A DNA stretch of 64,000 nt from Bacillus sp. A301a_S52 (GTDB lineage Bacteria > Bacillota > Bacilli > Bacillales > Salisediminibacteriaceae), in contig JABXYP010000001.1 of NCBI GenBank assembly GCA_024701455.1, positions 1,988,001-2,052,000 of the forward strand, written 5' to 3'. The notes below the pieces were generated by a model. That model was not told the DNA's origin. It searched no databases and worked only from the letters and a program-made list of their open reading frames with translations. Position numbers and translations under genes: made by a program. Shown here piece by piece: positions 44,496 through 54,155 of the stretch. Within the stretch, counting starts at the first letter, position 1. Every line of letters begins with the position of its first letter.

Positions 44496-44879
44496 CTCTA
44501 TCGGTTTAAAATTACAGAGGAAGAGCGAGTGGTAGCGGTGTAGAAAAATAGCCGGAAAATGCCGAAAAGAAGTTTGCCATTTTTTAGTAAGCGGATAGAA
44601 AAAGGAATGCCACATGGAAAGATCACTCTATAGTGAAGGAAAACACTTCTGTACGTTTTTGGACTATGAGATACCTAGATGCTAGTCATAATTTTCGGTT
44701 AGGAACTATTATAGGCAGCGAAAGAGAGAATAGTTTATTTTTTAGTTGAGCTCACCCCCTGCCAACTTGAGAGGATTTGTTAGTCAGAACGTCTAACTTA
44801 AAACTAGATTTTTTCTATCAGCATAATAAAATGATCGGTTTTAAACGATATGGTAAAATAGACAAGGAGGTAAGGTAAT
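44496..44879. other. Gene-free stretch
   Basis: I see no gene, known repeat or RNA in this 384-base stretch. A/T-rich sequence with the ribosome binding site AAGGAGG leads into the next gene. Confidence 0.5.
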
Positions 44880-45623
44880 TTGAATCAACGACAAGATAAA
44901 CATGTTATTGTAACAGGGGCAGCTCAAGGTATTGGAAAAAAGATAGCAGAATTATTTGCTGAGGAACGGGCACATGTATGGTTACTTGATTGCAATTCAT
45001 CGAAGGGGAAACAAGTTGAAGGAGATTTACAGGAGAAAGGGCACAAAGTTACATTTCAACAATTAGATGTTCAACATCCCGAAGAAATTAAAGCATTCTT
45101 TTTACGACTATCAGGTGAAAATGCCGTTATCAATACGCTTGTTAATAACGCAGGCATCTCCCATTTTAAACGACTTAATGAGTTGGAAGTCACTGAATGG
45201 GACACTGTCATGAACACGAATGTGAGAAGCATGATGTTAATGTCAAAATATTGTGTACCCTTAATGAAGTTAGGAGGATCTATCATTAACATAGCTTCTA
45301 CAAGAGCTCTTATGTCAGAGCCAAATAGTGAAGCATATGCCGCATCCAAAGGAGCAGTAATAGCACTCACACATGCTTTGGCAGCAACCCTGTCAGAAAA
45401 ACATATTCGAGTAAATGCTATTAGCCCTGGATGGATTCAAACGGAAAATTATTCTCAGCTTCGTGAAGAAGACCATCATCAACATTTCTCACAACGAGTC
45501 GGTCAACCGGCTGATGTGGCAAAAGCATGCTTTTTTTTATCAAGGGAAGACGCCGACTTCATTACTGGAGAAAATGTCATTATCGATGGGGGAATGACTC
45601 GAAAAATGATTTATCATTACTAA
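44880..45623 (+). CDS. Short-chain dehydrogenase / 3-oxoacyl reductase-like
   Basis: This 247-residue SDR enzyme has ITVTG-like VIVTGAAQGIGKKIAELF (about 9-26), VNNAGISHFKRL (about 88-99), and the catalytic Ser, Tyr and Lys in IINIASTRALMSEPNSEAYAASKGAV. The end of the fold, ITGENVIIDGGMTRKM, matches classical FabG-like SDRs. The substrate is unknown. The start codon is TTG 44880 with AAGGAGG eight bases upstream. Confidence 0.84.
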   Translation: MNQRQDKHVIVTGAAQGIGKKIAELFAEERAHVWLLDCNSSKGKQVEGDLQEKGHKVTFQQLDVQHPEEIKAFFLRLSGENAVINTLVNNAGISHFKRLNELEVTEWDTVMNTNVRSMMLMSKYCVPLMKLGGSIINIASTRALMSEPNSEAYAASKGAVIALTHALAATLSEKHIRVNAISPGWIQTENYSQLREEDHHQHFSQRVGQPADVAKACFFLSREDADFITGENVIIDGGMTRKMIYHY

Positions 45624-45729
45624 ATCACAGTTTTCATTCTGGAGATAGGCGTCTAGCTTTTCCAGACGAATACGGATTGTGAACAGATTTTATTTAGCTG
45701 ATGCAACACAGACAGAAGGAGATTATCAT

Positions 45730-46608
45730 ATGAAAACAATTAAATTTATTGCAACCGATATGGATGGAACATTACTAGATAATAGTCGTAAAGTTTCAGA
45801 GGAAAGTGTTCGTGCTATAAAAGAAGCTCAAAAGGCAGGTATAACAGTAGTTGTAGCAACAGGGCGTGATTACACAGAAGCGATTACACCATTAAAAGAA
45901 GCTGGTCTACGTCTTCCTCTCATTTGTGTAAACGGAGCAGATATAAGAGAAGAAGATGGAAACGTTATTCAGCAACAATCGCTGTCAAAAGATCAATTTA
46001 ACGTCATTAATCGTATTTTACAAGAAGAAAATATTTATTTTGAAATAACGACATCTAAAGGGACATATACAAATAACGAAAAACGGGGATTAGAGTTAGT
46101 CGTCGATTTGTTAAAAACCACTGGAGAATTTTCGTCAGACGAGGAAGCGATGACGTTAGCTGAGAAAAGATTTGAGCAAGGAGCTGTTTTTCGAACAGAT
46201 GATTATCATGAGATTTTACGAGGAGAAGGGACCCTATTGCTAAAAGTATTGGCTTTTTCAACTGACCGTGAAAAACGTGAACGGGCAGAAGCTAAATTGG
46301 CTCAAGAATTAAATATTAGCGTCAGTGCTTCAGCAAGAGATAATTTAGAAATTACCCATCAGTATGCAACAAAAGGTAAGGGTATCGAGATAATGACAAA
46401 ACGTTTTAGTTTAGACGTCTCAGAAGCCATGGTAGTGGGCGATAACTTTAATGATGTCTCAATGATGCAAATAGCAGGTTATGCTGTAGCTATGGGAAAT
46501 GCTGAAAAAGAGATCAAACAGTTATGTGATTTCACCACAGCGACTAATGGAGAAGATGGCGTAGCTAAAGCCATACGTTCAGTTATCACTCATCAATTGC
46601 AAGACTAA
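45730..46608 (+). CDS. Cof-type HAD-IIB phosphatase
   Basis: This 292-residue HAD-superfamily hydrolase has motif I FIATDMDGTLLDN (about 5-17), the Thr motif VVATGRDYTEA (about 40-50), a cap domain (about 85-185) and motif III/IV MVVGDNFNDVSMMQIAGYAVAMG near the end. Such enzymes dephosphorylate sugar phosphates or cofactors. I chose ATG 45730 because GAAGGAG lies upstream; an ATG at 45679 lacks a site. Confidence 0.88.
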   Translation: MKTIKFIATDMDGTLLDNSRKVSEESVRAIKEAQKAGITVVVATGRDYTEAITPLKEAGLRLPLICVNGADIREEDGNVIQQQSLSKDQFNVINRILQEENIYFEITTSKGTYTNNEKRGLELVVDLLKTTGEFSSDEEAMTLAEKRFEQGAVFRTDDYHEILRGEGTLLLKVLAFSTDREKRERAEAKLAQELNISVSASARDNLEITHQYATKGKGIEIMTKRFSLDVSEAMVVGDNFNDVSMMQIAGYAVAMGNAEKEIKQLCDFTTATNGEDGVAKAIRSVITHQLQD

Positions 46609-46625
46609 CAATGCAAAAAGCAAAG

Positions 46626-46658
46626 AAGAGCCCTGCCAGAGATGGAGGGGCTCTTTTT
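46626..46658 (+). terminator. Bidirectional terminator between HAD and permease genes
   Basis: AAGAGCCC pairs with GGGCTCTT and is followed by TTT. The genes on each side converge here, and the reverse strand also has a T-rich end. Confidence 0.85.
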
Positions 46659-46673
46659 AGACGGTGTGTAGTA

Positions 46674-48191
46674 TTAAGCTACTTTTTTATCGCTGTTAGT
46701 GCGTCGATATCTTGCTTGGACAATATCTTTAAGAAAATAAGTGATAAAAAATATCCCAATTAAACTATAGCCTGTGGAAAAGTCAATAGCGGCTCCGAAA
46801 GCCATTTCAGGAGCATGCATGAGTCCGACAAAACTTAATAAGGCACCGACAAATGCAAAGAGAGCTGCTTTTAAATAGTCGTGATCTATAATAAACACAG
46901 TCATAGCACCTAAGATAATCCCAGTAAACATAGCACCTTGCCCTAAAGGTACAATGCCTGCCGATATATCTGCCAGCGCGTCAGGGGCACGGTTTTCAAA
47001 ACGAGTCATTAAATAATTTGCAAAGTATGGAAGCATGGCAATAGCGACAGCAGGATAATATTTTTCTTTGTTCGTGCTGAAAGCTGAACTTACCATTGAT
47101 ATACCGACAAAAACAAGGATAGGAGCAACGACAGCAACGGGTAAAATAGCACTTAAAGCCGCAATGACACCGAAAAGGGCCCCTAATCCAAGAACAAAAG
47201 CATTTAATAAACTATACCCACGGCCAGCACCCATTTTCTTTGACCCTACTGTTGCTATATAGACGGTAGTAGGAAATAAGCCCCCGAACATGGAGCCGAC
47301 CATTGTGCCAACGCCATCAACGGCTTGACATTCTTTAACATCATAAATATCACCCTCAGCTTTCATTGCTTCAACATTGTTCATCGTTTCGACAGCATTG
47401 TAAATCGTGATTGGTAAAATAACAGCTAATAAGGCAATCATAGCACCGAACAAGTATTGAAACCCTTCTACAACAGCAAAGGAAGGGAGAAATGGATAAA
47501 AGCCTAGATGGGATAGTCCTTCTTGAATTGCTGCTGTCTCAGAATAGCCAAATCCGAATGCTAAGGCTGTCCCAATGATCATAGCAAACAATGAGGCTGG
47601 TATTCGAAATGGCAGGCTTACCTTGCCAACAATACCAAGCAAAATAATGGCTAACACGACTAAACCGATGACAGGCATCTCAAGAGACGTAAAGAGCATT
47701 TCGCCTGCGATAAAAGATAATGCGACACCAGCGAGAGCACCAAGCATGGCGGCCCGTGGAAGATTTTTTTGAATCCATCGTCCTGTAAAGCTAGCAAGTA
47801 CTTCAATCAAACCGCTTAAAAAGGCAGCAGCCACTGAGATCTTCCACGCTAGTTCATAATCCCCAGTTAAGGAGTAAGCCGGAACGAGAACACCGAATAG
47901 GAATATAAACATAACAGGTGTACTTATTCCATAAGATAGGGCTGTTACATCGCTTCTGTTTTCTTTTTTGGCGAGACGTTTAGCCATATAGGCATAATAA
48001 ATATTTCCGAAAATGACAGCTACCGCTGCACCAGGGATAACATGACCGAACACGAGGTGTGCGGGAAAGCCCAAACCTAGCATAGTGACAGTAATAATGA
48101 CAAAGTTGGCTAAATTATTTTGAAAAAGGGCAAAAAAAGCATCTATATCTTCTCTTTTAAAAATAGGGTAATGGACAGTATTTGTAGGCAT
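46674..48191 (-). CDS. NCS2 purine/pyrimidine permease
   Basis: This 505-residue protein has about 12-14 membrane helices and matches the nucleobase/cation symporter-2 superfamily (xanthine/uracil/hypoxanthine permeases). A cytoplasmic loop NNVEAMKAEGDIYDV and the glycine-rich segment VGTMVGSMFGGLFPTTVYI are visible. Next to xpt it most likely imports a purine such as xanthine, hypoxanthine or guanine. It begins at ATG 48191 with AAAGGAG upstream. A 274-base gap separates it from xpt, so it may have its own promoter. Confidence 0.85.
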   Translation of the reverse strand: MPTNTVHYPIFKREDIDAFFALFQNNLANFVIITVTMLGLGFPAHLVFGHVIPGAAVAVIFGNIYYAYMAKRLAKKENRSDVTALSYGISTPVMFIFLFGVLVPAYSLTGDYELAWKISVAAAFLSGLIEVLASFTGRWIQKNLPRAAMLGALAGVALSFIAGEMLFTSLEMPVIGLVVLAIILLGIVGKVSLPFRIPASLFAMIIGTALAFGFGYSETAAIQEGLSHLGFYPFLPSFAVVEGFQYLFGAMIALLAVILPITIYNAVETMNNVEAMKAEGDIYDVKECQAVDGVGTMVGSMFGGLFPTTVYIATVGSKKMGAGRGYSLLNAFVLGLGALFGVIAALSAILPVAVVAPILVFVGISMVSSAFSTNKEKYYPAVAIAMLPYFANYLMTRFENRAPDALADISAGIVPLGQGAMFTGIILGAMTVFIIDHDYLKAALFAFVGALLSFVGLMHAPEMAFGAAIDFSTGYSLIGIFFITYFLKDIVQARYRRTNSDKKVA

Positions 48192-48465
48192 GTAACTACT
48201 CCTTTTAACGTGTATGAATGTTTAACACTAATAACCGTACAATGCTAAATCTTTTATATCAAATGTTCATATTTTGAAAATGACTGTAGTGAAGCACGGT
48301 GAATCATAGAGAATCAGCGAAATCTTGTGAAAGGTTTTCGCATCATTTAGCTGAAGACGAGTTTTCCTGACAGCCCTCCCCGATTGTAGCTGAAAATCAC
48401 TACATTAGTCGTTCTTCCAAGAAGTATTTTGTATTATGAGATGGCTCGGTATGTAGTAGTGCTGT

Positions 48466-49074
<609 letters not shown>

Positions 49075-49084
49075 CTAAAACCAG

Positions 49085-49127
49085 AAAAAAACATTTTGCT
49101 CACATCTCTAAAAGAGTGAACAAAATG
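49085..49127 (-). terminator. Riboswitch-controlled terminator of xpt
   Basis: On the minus strand CATTTTGTTCAC pairs with GTGAGCAAAATG and is followed by seven T. It lies 95 bases after the aptamer and 34 bases before xpt, as expected of the expression platform. Confidence 0.88.
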
Positions 49128-49221
49128 CCGAGTGTTTAAAGTATACTCATACAGGGAAAGTGAATTTGCAATAGTACACTTAAATGGTGTACTTGCTCAC
49201 TAACCCTAACTCAGTTTGATC

Positions 49222-49290
49222 ACTCGTAGTCAGACAATTTATGGTCGCCTGGTAGAGACTCGTGAGCCATATTCTCACAGTTATACGAGT
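49222..49290 (-). ncRNA. Guanine-class purine riboswitch
   Basis: On the minus strand, ACTCGTATAA begins P1 and TACGAGT closes it. P2 is GTGAGAATATGGCTCAC, and the conserved GTCTCTACCAGG junction and the P3 loop CCATAAATTG follow. The junction strand GTCTGACTAC carries C at the position that sets guanine over adenine specificity. This is a canonical aptamer upstream of xpt. Confidence 0.95.
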
Positions 49291-49489
49291 TCAATTTTTT
49301 ATAAAGATGGATTGATTATATCATAATGGTGATGCACTGCAAGAGATAATTTGAACGTTTCTGAAAAGTAGCAGGAAATAATCTTTATTGAGTCATAAAC
49401 GTTCGTAATTGCAAAATATTAAATTAAGGTCACAAGATTTAATCGGTCAACGAATTTATCTGTAGTTATAAAGTAGGAAGGTGATGACT

Positions 49490-50017
49490 ATGTTTAAAAA
49501 ATTATTCGGGTTAGATAAAAAGACAAAATACAAGGCAGAGTTGCCCAAGGCTGACGGAAAAGATACCCTGTTAAGTCCTGTTAATGGTGAACTCGTTCCG
49601 CTTTCAGAGGTTCCTGACCCAACCTTTTCTAAACAAATGATGGGTGATGGCATTGCAGTTATGCCTTCTGATGGTCGTATCGTTGCACCTGTACATGGGG
49701 AAGTGATTCAAGTATTTCCAACTAAGCACGCAATAGGATTAAAGACGGTAAATGGTATTGAGATCCTCATTCATATTGGTATTGAGACTGTTTCTTTGCA
49801 AGGCGAGGGGTTTAAAGCTTTCGTAAAAGAAGGAAGCACAGTCGCTCCAGGAGACAAATTGATTGAGTTCGATATAGATTCAGTCAAAGAAAAGGCAGAG
49901 AGTTTGTTAACACCAGTTATTATTACAAATGGAGAAGATGTAGAGACTATAGAGAAATATGAGATTCAAGCGGTGAAAGCAGGAGAAACGGCTATTATGA
50001 TGTTAACTAGCAAGTAA
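49490..50017 (+). CDS. PTS glucose-type IIA component (Crr-like)
   Basis: This 175-residue phosphocarrier protein has the EIIA-Glc fold. The phosphorylated His is in GIEILIHIGIETVSLQGEGF (about 86-105). The second His lies in IQVFPTKHAIGLK (about 70-82). It passes phosphate from HPr to a sugar-specific IIB domain and may regulate other proteins. I chose ATG 49490 because AGGAAGG lies eight bases upstream; two earlier in-frame starts are too close. No partner PTS gene is adjacent. Confidence 0.9.
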   Translation: MFKKLFGLDKKTKYKAELPKADGKDTLLSPVNGELVPLSEVPDPTFSKQMMGDGIAVMPSDGRIVAPVHGEVIQVFPTKHAIGLKTVNGIEILIHIGIETVSLQGEGFKAFVKEGSTVAPGDKLIEFDIDSVKEKAESLLTPVIITNGEDVETIEKYEIQAVKAGETAIMMLTSK

Positions 50018-50046
50018 AGAAGTAAGAGAAGAGACCCTATATATTA

Positions 50047-50089
50047 GATAAACCGGCAGTGGTGATATTCGTCACCCTGCCGGTTTATC
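50047..50089 (+). terminator. Strong hairpin between IIA and TIGR03943 genes
   Basis: GATAAACCGGCAG pairs with CTGCCGGTTTATC, and the inner GGTGA/TCACC stem extends it to more than 17 pairs. It separates two convergent genes and probably terminates both. Confidence 0.85.
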
Positions 50090-50108
50090 TGTAAAATAGT
50101 GATATCTA

Positions 50109-51080
50109 TTAAAAACTAGGATAGACGTAAGGGCTATCTGGTTCTTCCACTTCTTGAATGTGAGCATCGACAAGAACAGGTATTGGTTGATCATTATAAT
50201 GATCTTTTTTTATTGTTCCTCTCGCATAAATCCATGTATCCTCTTCAAATCTACTACTTTCTTCACTTTCTATCATAGTCCCATATACGGAAGCGTCAGC
50301 CGTGCAACATGTCATAGCAAACCTCGCCGCAACTATCTGGTTTGAGTGAAAATCAGTTTCACGGTAAGCAAAACCAACAATCTCCATTTCTTTCCCTATA
50401 AAATCATCCAAGTAAAGATCTAAAACAGTCATTACATCTAAGTAGTTGTCTTCAGTAACTTCAATAACCGTATTGTTCATTAATTCCTCGTACAATTCCG
50501 CATAGTAATCATCAAACCAGCCTTCATCGTAAATGTCTTCAAATTGGTAATGTTCTTCCTCATCAGATTGGGCAGTTAAATTCTCCATATAACCCTCAGG
50601 GTCTTCCAAAAATGCCTCTGCTCGTGAAGTGCTACCATTATTTCCTTGAGCAGTTTTATCTACGGAATTATCGTTATCTGTCGCTGAAGAGGGAGAACCA
50701 CCGCCTCCAAATTGTATCCCTCTATTGGCAGCGACAGAGCTATCCAAGGATCTGTCTGGAAGAGCAAACCCTAGTACGATAGGAAGTATGAAAATGCTAT
50801 AAATTATCGTTTTAACCCAAGAAGGGCCTTTAATATGGTGATCATGCTCACATGCACATTCATGATGGTCGTGATCCGTTTTGGTTGTACTTCTAAATAC
50901 TTGTATAATTCCAAGCAGAAAGAAAACGACAAGAGCAAAATAAATGAATGGCATCATCGTTGGCGCAATGTAATAGACAATGTTGCCTGTTAAAATTAAA
51001 TGAAGCATGAGCATAGCGAATCCAACGAGAATGATCCCTTGTATGAAGGCGTGAAATGAATGATCATATGGTTGTTTCAT
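50109..51080 (-). CDS. TIGR03943 family membrane protein (YcgQ-like)
   Basis: This 323-residue protein has two to three membrane helices near the N-terminus, a His/Cys-rich loop DHDHHECACEHDHHIKG (about 70-86) and an acidic soluble C-terminal part with FAMTCCTADASVYG (about 245-258). It is the usual partner of the permease encoded upstream; the pair corresponds to B. subtilis ycgQ/ycgR. The loop suggests metal binding, and zinc is a reasonable guess. ATG 51080 follows TAGGAGG. It is 15 bases downstream of the permease gene. Confidence 0.82.
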   Translation of the reverse strand: MKQPYDHSFHAFIQGIILVGFAMLMLHLILTGNIVYYIAPTMMPFIYFALVVFFLLGIIQVFRSTTKTDHDHHECACEHDHHIKGPSWVKTIIYSIFILPIVLGFALPDRSLDSSVAANRGIQFGGGGSPSSATDNDNSVDKTAQGNNGSTSRAEAFLEDPEGYMENLTAQSDEEEHYQFEDIYDEGWFDDYYAELYEELMNNTVIEVTEDNYLDVMTVLDLYLDDFIGKEMEIVGFAYRETDFHSNQIVAARFAMTCCTADASVYGTMIESEESSRFEEDTWIYARGTIKKDHYNDQPIPVLVDAHIQEVEEPDSPYVYPSF

Positions 51081-51095
51081 AAGAAACCTCCTAAA

Positions 51096-52148
51096 TTATA
51101 AGATCCAGCCTGATAACAGTATAACAGCAGAAAACACACAAAACGTCACTGTCACCATAAAGATAAGAACAAACCGAACTTTAAAAAATGCAAATAGCAT
51201 AAACGTATTTTTTAAATCAAGCATCGGCCCGTAGACGAGAAATGCCACAAGTGAGGCATCTGTAAATGAGGAGCCGAATGAAGAAGCGACAAAAGCATCT
51301 GCCTCAGAACATAATGATAGTAAATACGCAAATACCATCATTACAAAGGTTGAAGAGTATTCATTGCTACCAATTGTCTCCAGTAAACTTCTGTCAAGAA
51401 ATGTTTGAAAGAGAGCAGCTATAAATGCACCGAGAATTAAGTATTTTCCCATCATAAAAAATTCATCGACAGCATGATACATGGTATTACGCAGTTGAGT
51501 TAAAACACTCGCTTTTTTCACTTGTTTAAGATCTTCGCCCCCATCAATGTGCACGTGATGATTTGCTAGGGAGACGTTTATCTGACTTCGTAGCTGATTA
51601 GGTCTAGATTTAAAAATACTATAAAGAATAGCTCCAATAATAATCGATAATACGAAAGCCAGTCCCATACGTGTGTACAGTATCGTCTGATTTGTTCTAA
51701 ATGCATAATACGTTGATGCAAAGACGACTGGGTTCAAGATAGGAGCCGCTACGAGAAAGACGATTCCAACATGAAGGGGCATTCCTTTTTTAATTAACCG
51801 TCTCACGACTGGGACGATAGCACACTCACAAAGAGGAAGGATAGCCCCAAGCATTGCCGCAGGTACTAATGCGCCCCAGGCATTTTTCGGTAGAAATCGT
51901 TTGATAGTCTTCTCGGATACATAAAGTTGTATAAGAGCAGAGGCAAAAACACCTAGCAATATAAAAGGAATAGCTTCTAACACAATACTCAGAAAAATAG
52001 TATTTACATTAATCCATGCAGATGGAAGGGCCTCGGCATAGTCGCTTGTACTCACTCTGTCACTAAACAAAAATAAGATAAGAAAGAGTAAAAGTAAACC
52101 AAGGCCTAATAGGTCTTTTCCAATAATTTTTCCTTGTGATGGTTTCAT
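51096..52148 (-). CDS. Permease (DUF318/YraQ family, YcgR-like)
   Basis: This 350-residue protein has about eight to ten membrane helices and matches the DUF318/YraQ permease family. AMLGAILPLCECAIVPVVRR (about 94-113) is the family signature, with a Cys pair at about 103-105, and a second block is LCSEADAFVASSFGSSF. I chose ATG 52148 because AGGAG lies nearby; the distal start at 52199 lacks a site. It lies immediately upstream of the TIGR03943 gene. I see no Zur box at its promoter. Confidence 0.84.
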   Translation of the reverse strand: MKPSQGKIIGKDLLGLGLLLLFLILFLFSDRVSTSDYAEALPSAWINVNTIFLSIVLEAIPFILLGVFASALIQLYVSEKTIKRFLPKNAWGALVPAAMLGAILPLCECAIVPVVRRLIKKGMPLHVGIVFLVAAPILNPVVFASTYYAFRTNQTILYTRMGLAFVLSIIIGAILYSIFKSRPNQLRSQINVSLANHHVHIDGGEDLKQVKKASVLTQLRNTMYHAVDEFFMMGKYLILGAFIAALFQTFLDRSLLETIGSNEYSSTFVMMVFAYLLSLCSEADAFVASSFGSSFTDASLVAFLVYGPMLDLKNTFMLFAFFKVRFVLIFMVTVTFCVFSAVILLSGWIL

Positions 52149-52286
52149 AATAGTGAACTCCTGACGACTATTTCTATTAAACTTACAACATTTTAGCAAA
52201 TCCTTGTCGTTTAGTAAATGAGGTTAAGTTCTCTTTTACTCTGCGACTATTATACGAAGAATAAGTAGTCACTAAAGACTTAGGAT

Positions 52287-52320
52287 ATAAAAATAGCGAG
52301 CATCTGTAAAGGATGGCTCG
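52287..52320 (-). terminator. Terminator after uppP
   Basis: On the minus strand CGAGCCATC pairs with GATGCTCG around the loop CTTTACA, followed by a T-rich tract. Confidence 0.7.
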
Positions 52321-52330
52321 CCTCATACGC

Positions 52331-53161
52331 TTAAATGTCTACGACAGTACTAGGGTCAATATATAGATAAACAAAAATGGCTAGAGCGAAACAGTAAAGG
52401 GCAAAATAGATAAGCTTACTACGTTTAAGAAATTCAATTAGCCAGATAATTCCTAAAATAGAAAAGAAAAATGTGACAACGAAAGCGACAAATAAATTTA
52501 AAGGTCCGATATAAGTTACCATCTCTGCTGTAAATTCGTCCAGCGCCATAACAGTTGAGCCTAGAATAACAGGTATGGAAAGTAAGAAAGAATACCTAAC
52601 AGCCGTTTCTCTGTTCAAACCGGCCAATAATGAAACGACAAGAGTAGAACCAGAGCGGGAGATACCCGGAATAACGGCAAGCGTTTGTCCAAGGCCAACA
52701 ATGATAGCATCGATCATTGTCATCGACGATTCATCTTTTAAACCCGTTTTATGAAACCGTTCGATAAAAATAAGAGCTAAACCTGTCACTGTAAGAGCAC
52801 TTGCTATCATAGCTGGTGTTTTCATTGCATCACTAATAACATCTGATAGAAGCATCCCTAAAACACCCGTAATGAATGTTGCAACTAGAAGGTATATCCC
52901 GAAGAAAAACAAGGGTTTATCCTGCGTTGAACGGTGAAAAAGAAAGGCAAAAAACCCCCGTACAACCTCCCAAAGATCTTTCCAAAAATAAAGTATAACA
53001 GCTAGTACAGATGCGAGGTGTAAAAAAATCTCAAATGAAAGTCCTGGAAATGTGTAGCCTAGCAAAAGTTGGGTAATGACGATATGCGCGGTACTTGATA
53101 TGGGAAGGAATTCACTGATTCCTTGAACAATCCCGAATATAATCGCTTCTATAAGTGACAA
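52331..53161 (-). CDS. uppP: Undecaprenyl-diphosphatase UppP/BacA
   Basis: This 276-residue membrane enzyme dephosphorylates undecaprenyl diphosphate and so recycles the lipid carrier for peptidoglycan; it also raises bacitracin resistance. The signature GIVQGISEFLPISSTAHIVI (about 10-29) and PGISRSGSTLV (about 163-173) contain the active-site Glu, Ser and Arg. The start is TTG 53161 with AGAGGAAG eight bases upstream. Confidence 0.94.
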   Translation of the reverse strand: MSLIEAIIFGIVQGISEFLPISSTAHIVITQLLLGYTFPGLSFEIFLHLASVLAVILYFWKDLWEVVRGFFAFLFHRSTQDKPLFFFGIYLLVATFITGVLGMLLSDVISDAMKTPAMIASALTVTGLALIFIERFHKTGLKDESSMTMIDAIIVGLGQTLAVIPGISRSGSTLVVSLLAGLNRETAVRYSFLLSIPVILGSTVMALDEFTAEMVTYIGPLNLFVAFVVTFFFSILGIIWLIEFLKRSKLIYFALYCFALAIFVYLYIDPSTVVDI

Positions 53162-53419
53162 AACAAATCTTCCTCTCTGGCATTTATGTAACTATAATTA
53201 TGATCAGTTAGCCGATGATTAAAATTCACTAATTTATATTTTATCAGAAGCATAGAGAATAGAATATGTATTATTTTAAAAAAGTGCAACTTTTAAAAAA
53301 AGAGTAGGTTGTCTTATAATAAAATAAGAAGATATGATTCTGTTAGGCAAGCTTACTTAACTTCTATGTTCTGATAAAAGGAAATATGAATGTTATTTTA
53401 AAAGAAAAGGAGTCGTTTA

Positions 53420-54058
53420 ATGAGAGGCCGCCGAATTTTGTCAATAATGATTTTTGTAGCAGCTATCGTAATAGGGGGCTATGTGATCTATGAAGAGATA
53501 AAAGATAATAATAGTGATAAAAATGAACAGTTCCTCAACGACTATTTAGAAAGCGGAGGGATTGAAAGAGAAGGCGTTGAAGATTTAGAAGATGACCAAA
53601 CAGCAATGCAGCCAGGCACACCTGCCAAAGATTTTACGTTAACAAAATTAAATAGTAAGGAAACGATCACATTGTCTGATTTAAGGGGGAACTATGTGAT
53701 TCTAAACATGTGGGCATCTTGGTGCCCGCCATGTCGCGATGAAATGCCTGATTTTATAAAGTTCTATGAAGAGTATCAAGATGAAAATGTTGTCATTGTT
53801 GCGGTTAACATGACCACGGAAGAACGTTCAGTGGACAATGTTCAACAATTTGTGAATGATTTTAACATTCCCTTTTACATTCTATTAGATGAGGAAGGAG
53901 AAGTTAAAGAAAGTTATGATATCCATTATTTGCCTACCACATTAATCATTGATCCGGATGGAAAGGTAGCCGTCCGTCGGCCAGGACATCTTAACTATGA
54001 CATGCTTGTGGACTACTATGAGGAAGTGAAACAAAGCGACGAGACAACAGGAAGATAA
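53420..54058 (+). CDS. Membrane-anchored thiol-disulfide oxidoreductase (ResA/TlpA family)
   Basis: This 212-residue protein has an N-terminal anchor (about 5-24) and a thioredoxin-like domain facing outward. The active site is ASWCPPCRDEM (about 100-110), with the cis-Pro in HYLPTTLIIDPDG. It is likely to reduce disulfides in exported proteins, for example apocytochromes; no cytochrome genes lie nearby, so the partner is unknown. ATG 53420 follows AAAAGGAG. Confidence 0.9.
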   Translation: MRGRRILSIMIFVAAIVIGGYVIYEEIKDNNSDKNEQFLNDYLESGGIEREGVEDLEDDQTAMQPGTPAKDFTLTKLNSKETITLSDLRGNYVILNMWASWCPPCRDEMPDFIKFYEEYQDENVVIVAVNMTTEERSVDNVQQFVNDFNIPFYILLDEEGEVKESYDIHYLPTTLIIDPDGKVAVRRPGHLNYDMLVDYYEEVKQSDETTGR

Positions 54059-54124
54059 CTGCAGGAATTTTTCTAATTGCTGCAGTTAATGTCTCTATAC
54101 GCTGGTTTGTGATGAAATAAGACT

Positions 54125-54148
54125 GAGAGCCAAATGTGTTTGGCTCTC
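54125..54148. terminator. Terminator between convergent ResA-like and AKR genes
   Basis: GAGAGCCAAA pairs with TTTGGCTCTC around a four-base loop. Both flanks are A/T-rich, so it can serve both genes. Confidence 0.75.
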
Positions 54149-54155
54149 AATTTAG

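Noticed and set aside
48192..48465. Second purine riboswitch before the permease
   Set aside because: No aptamer core (the junction strands and the two interacting loops) can be found on the minus strand.
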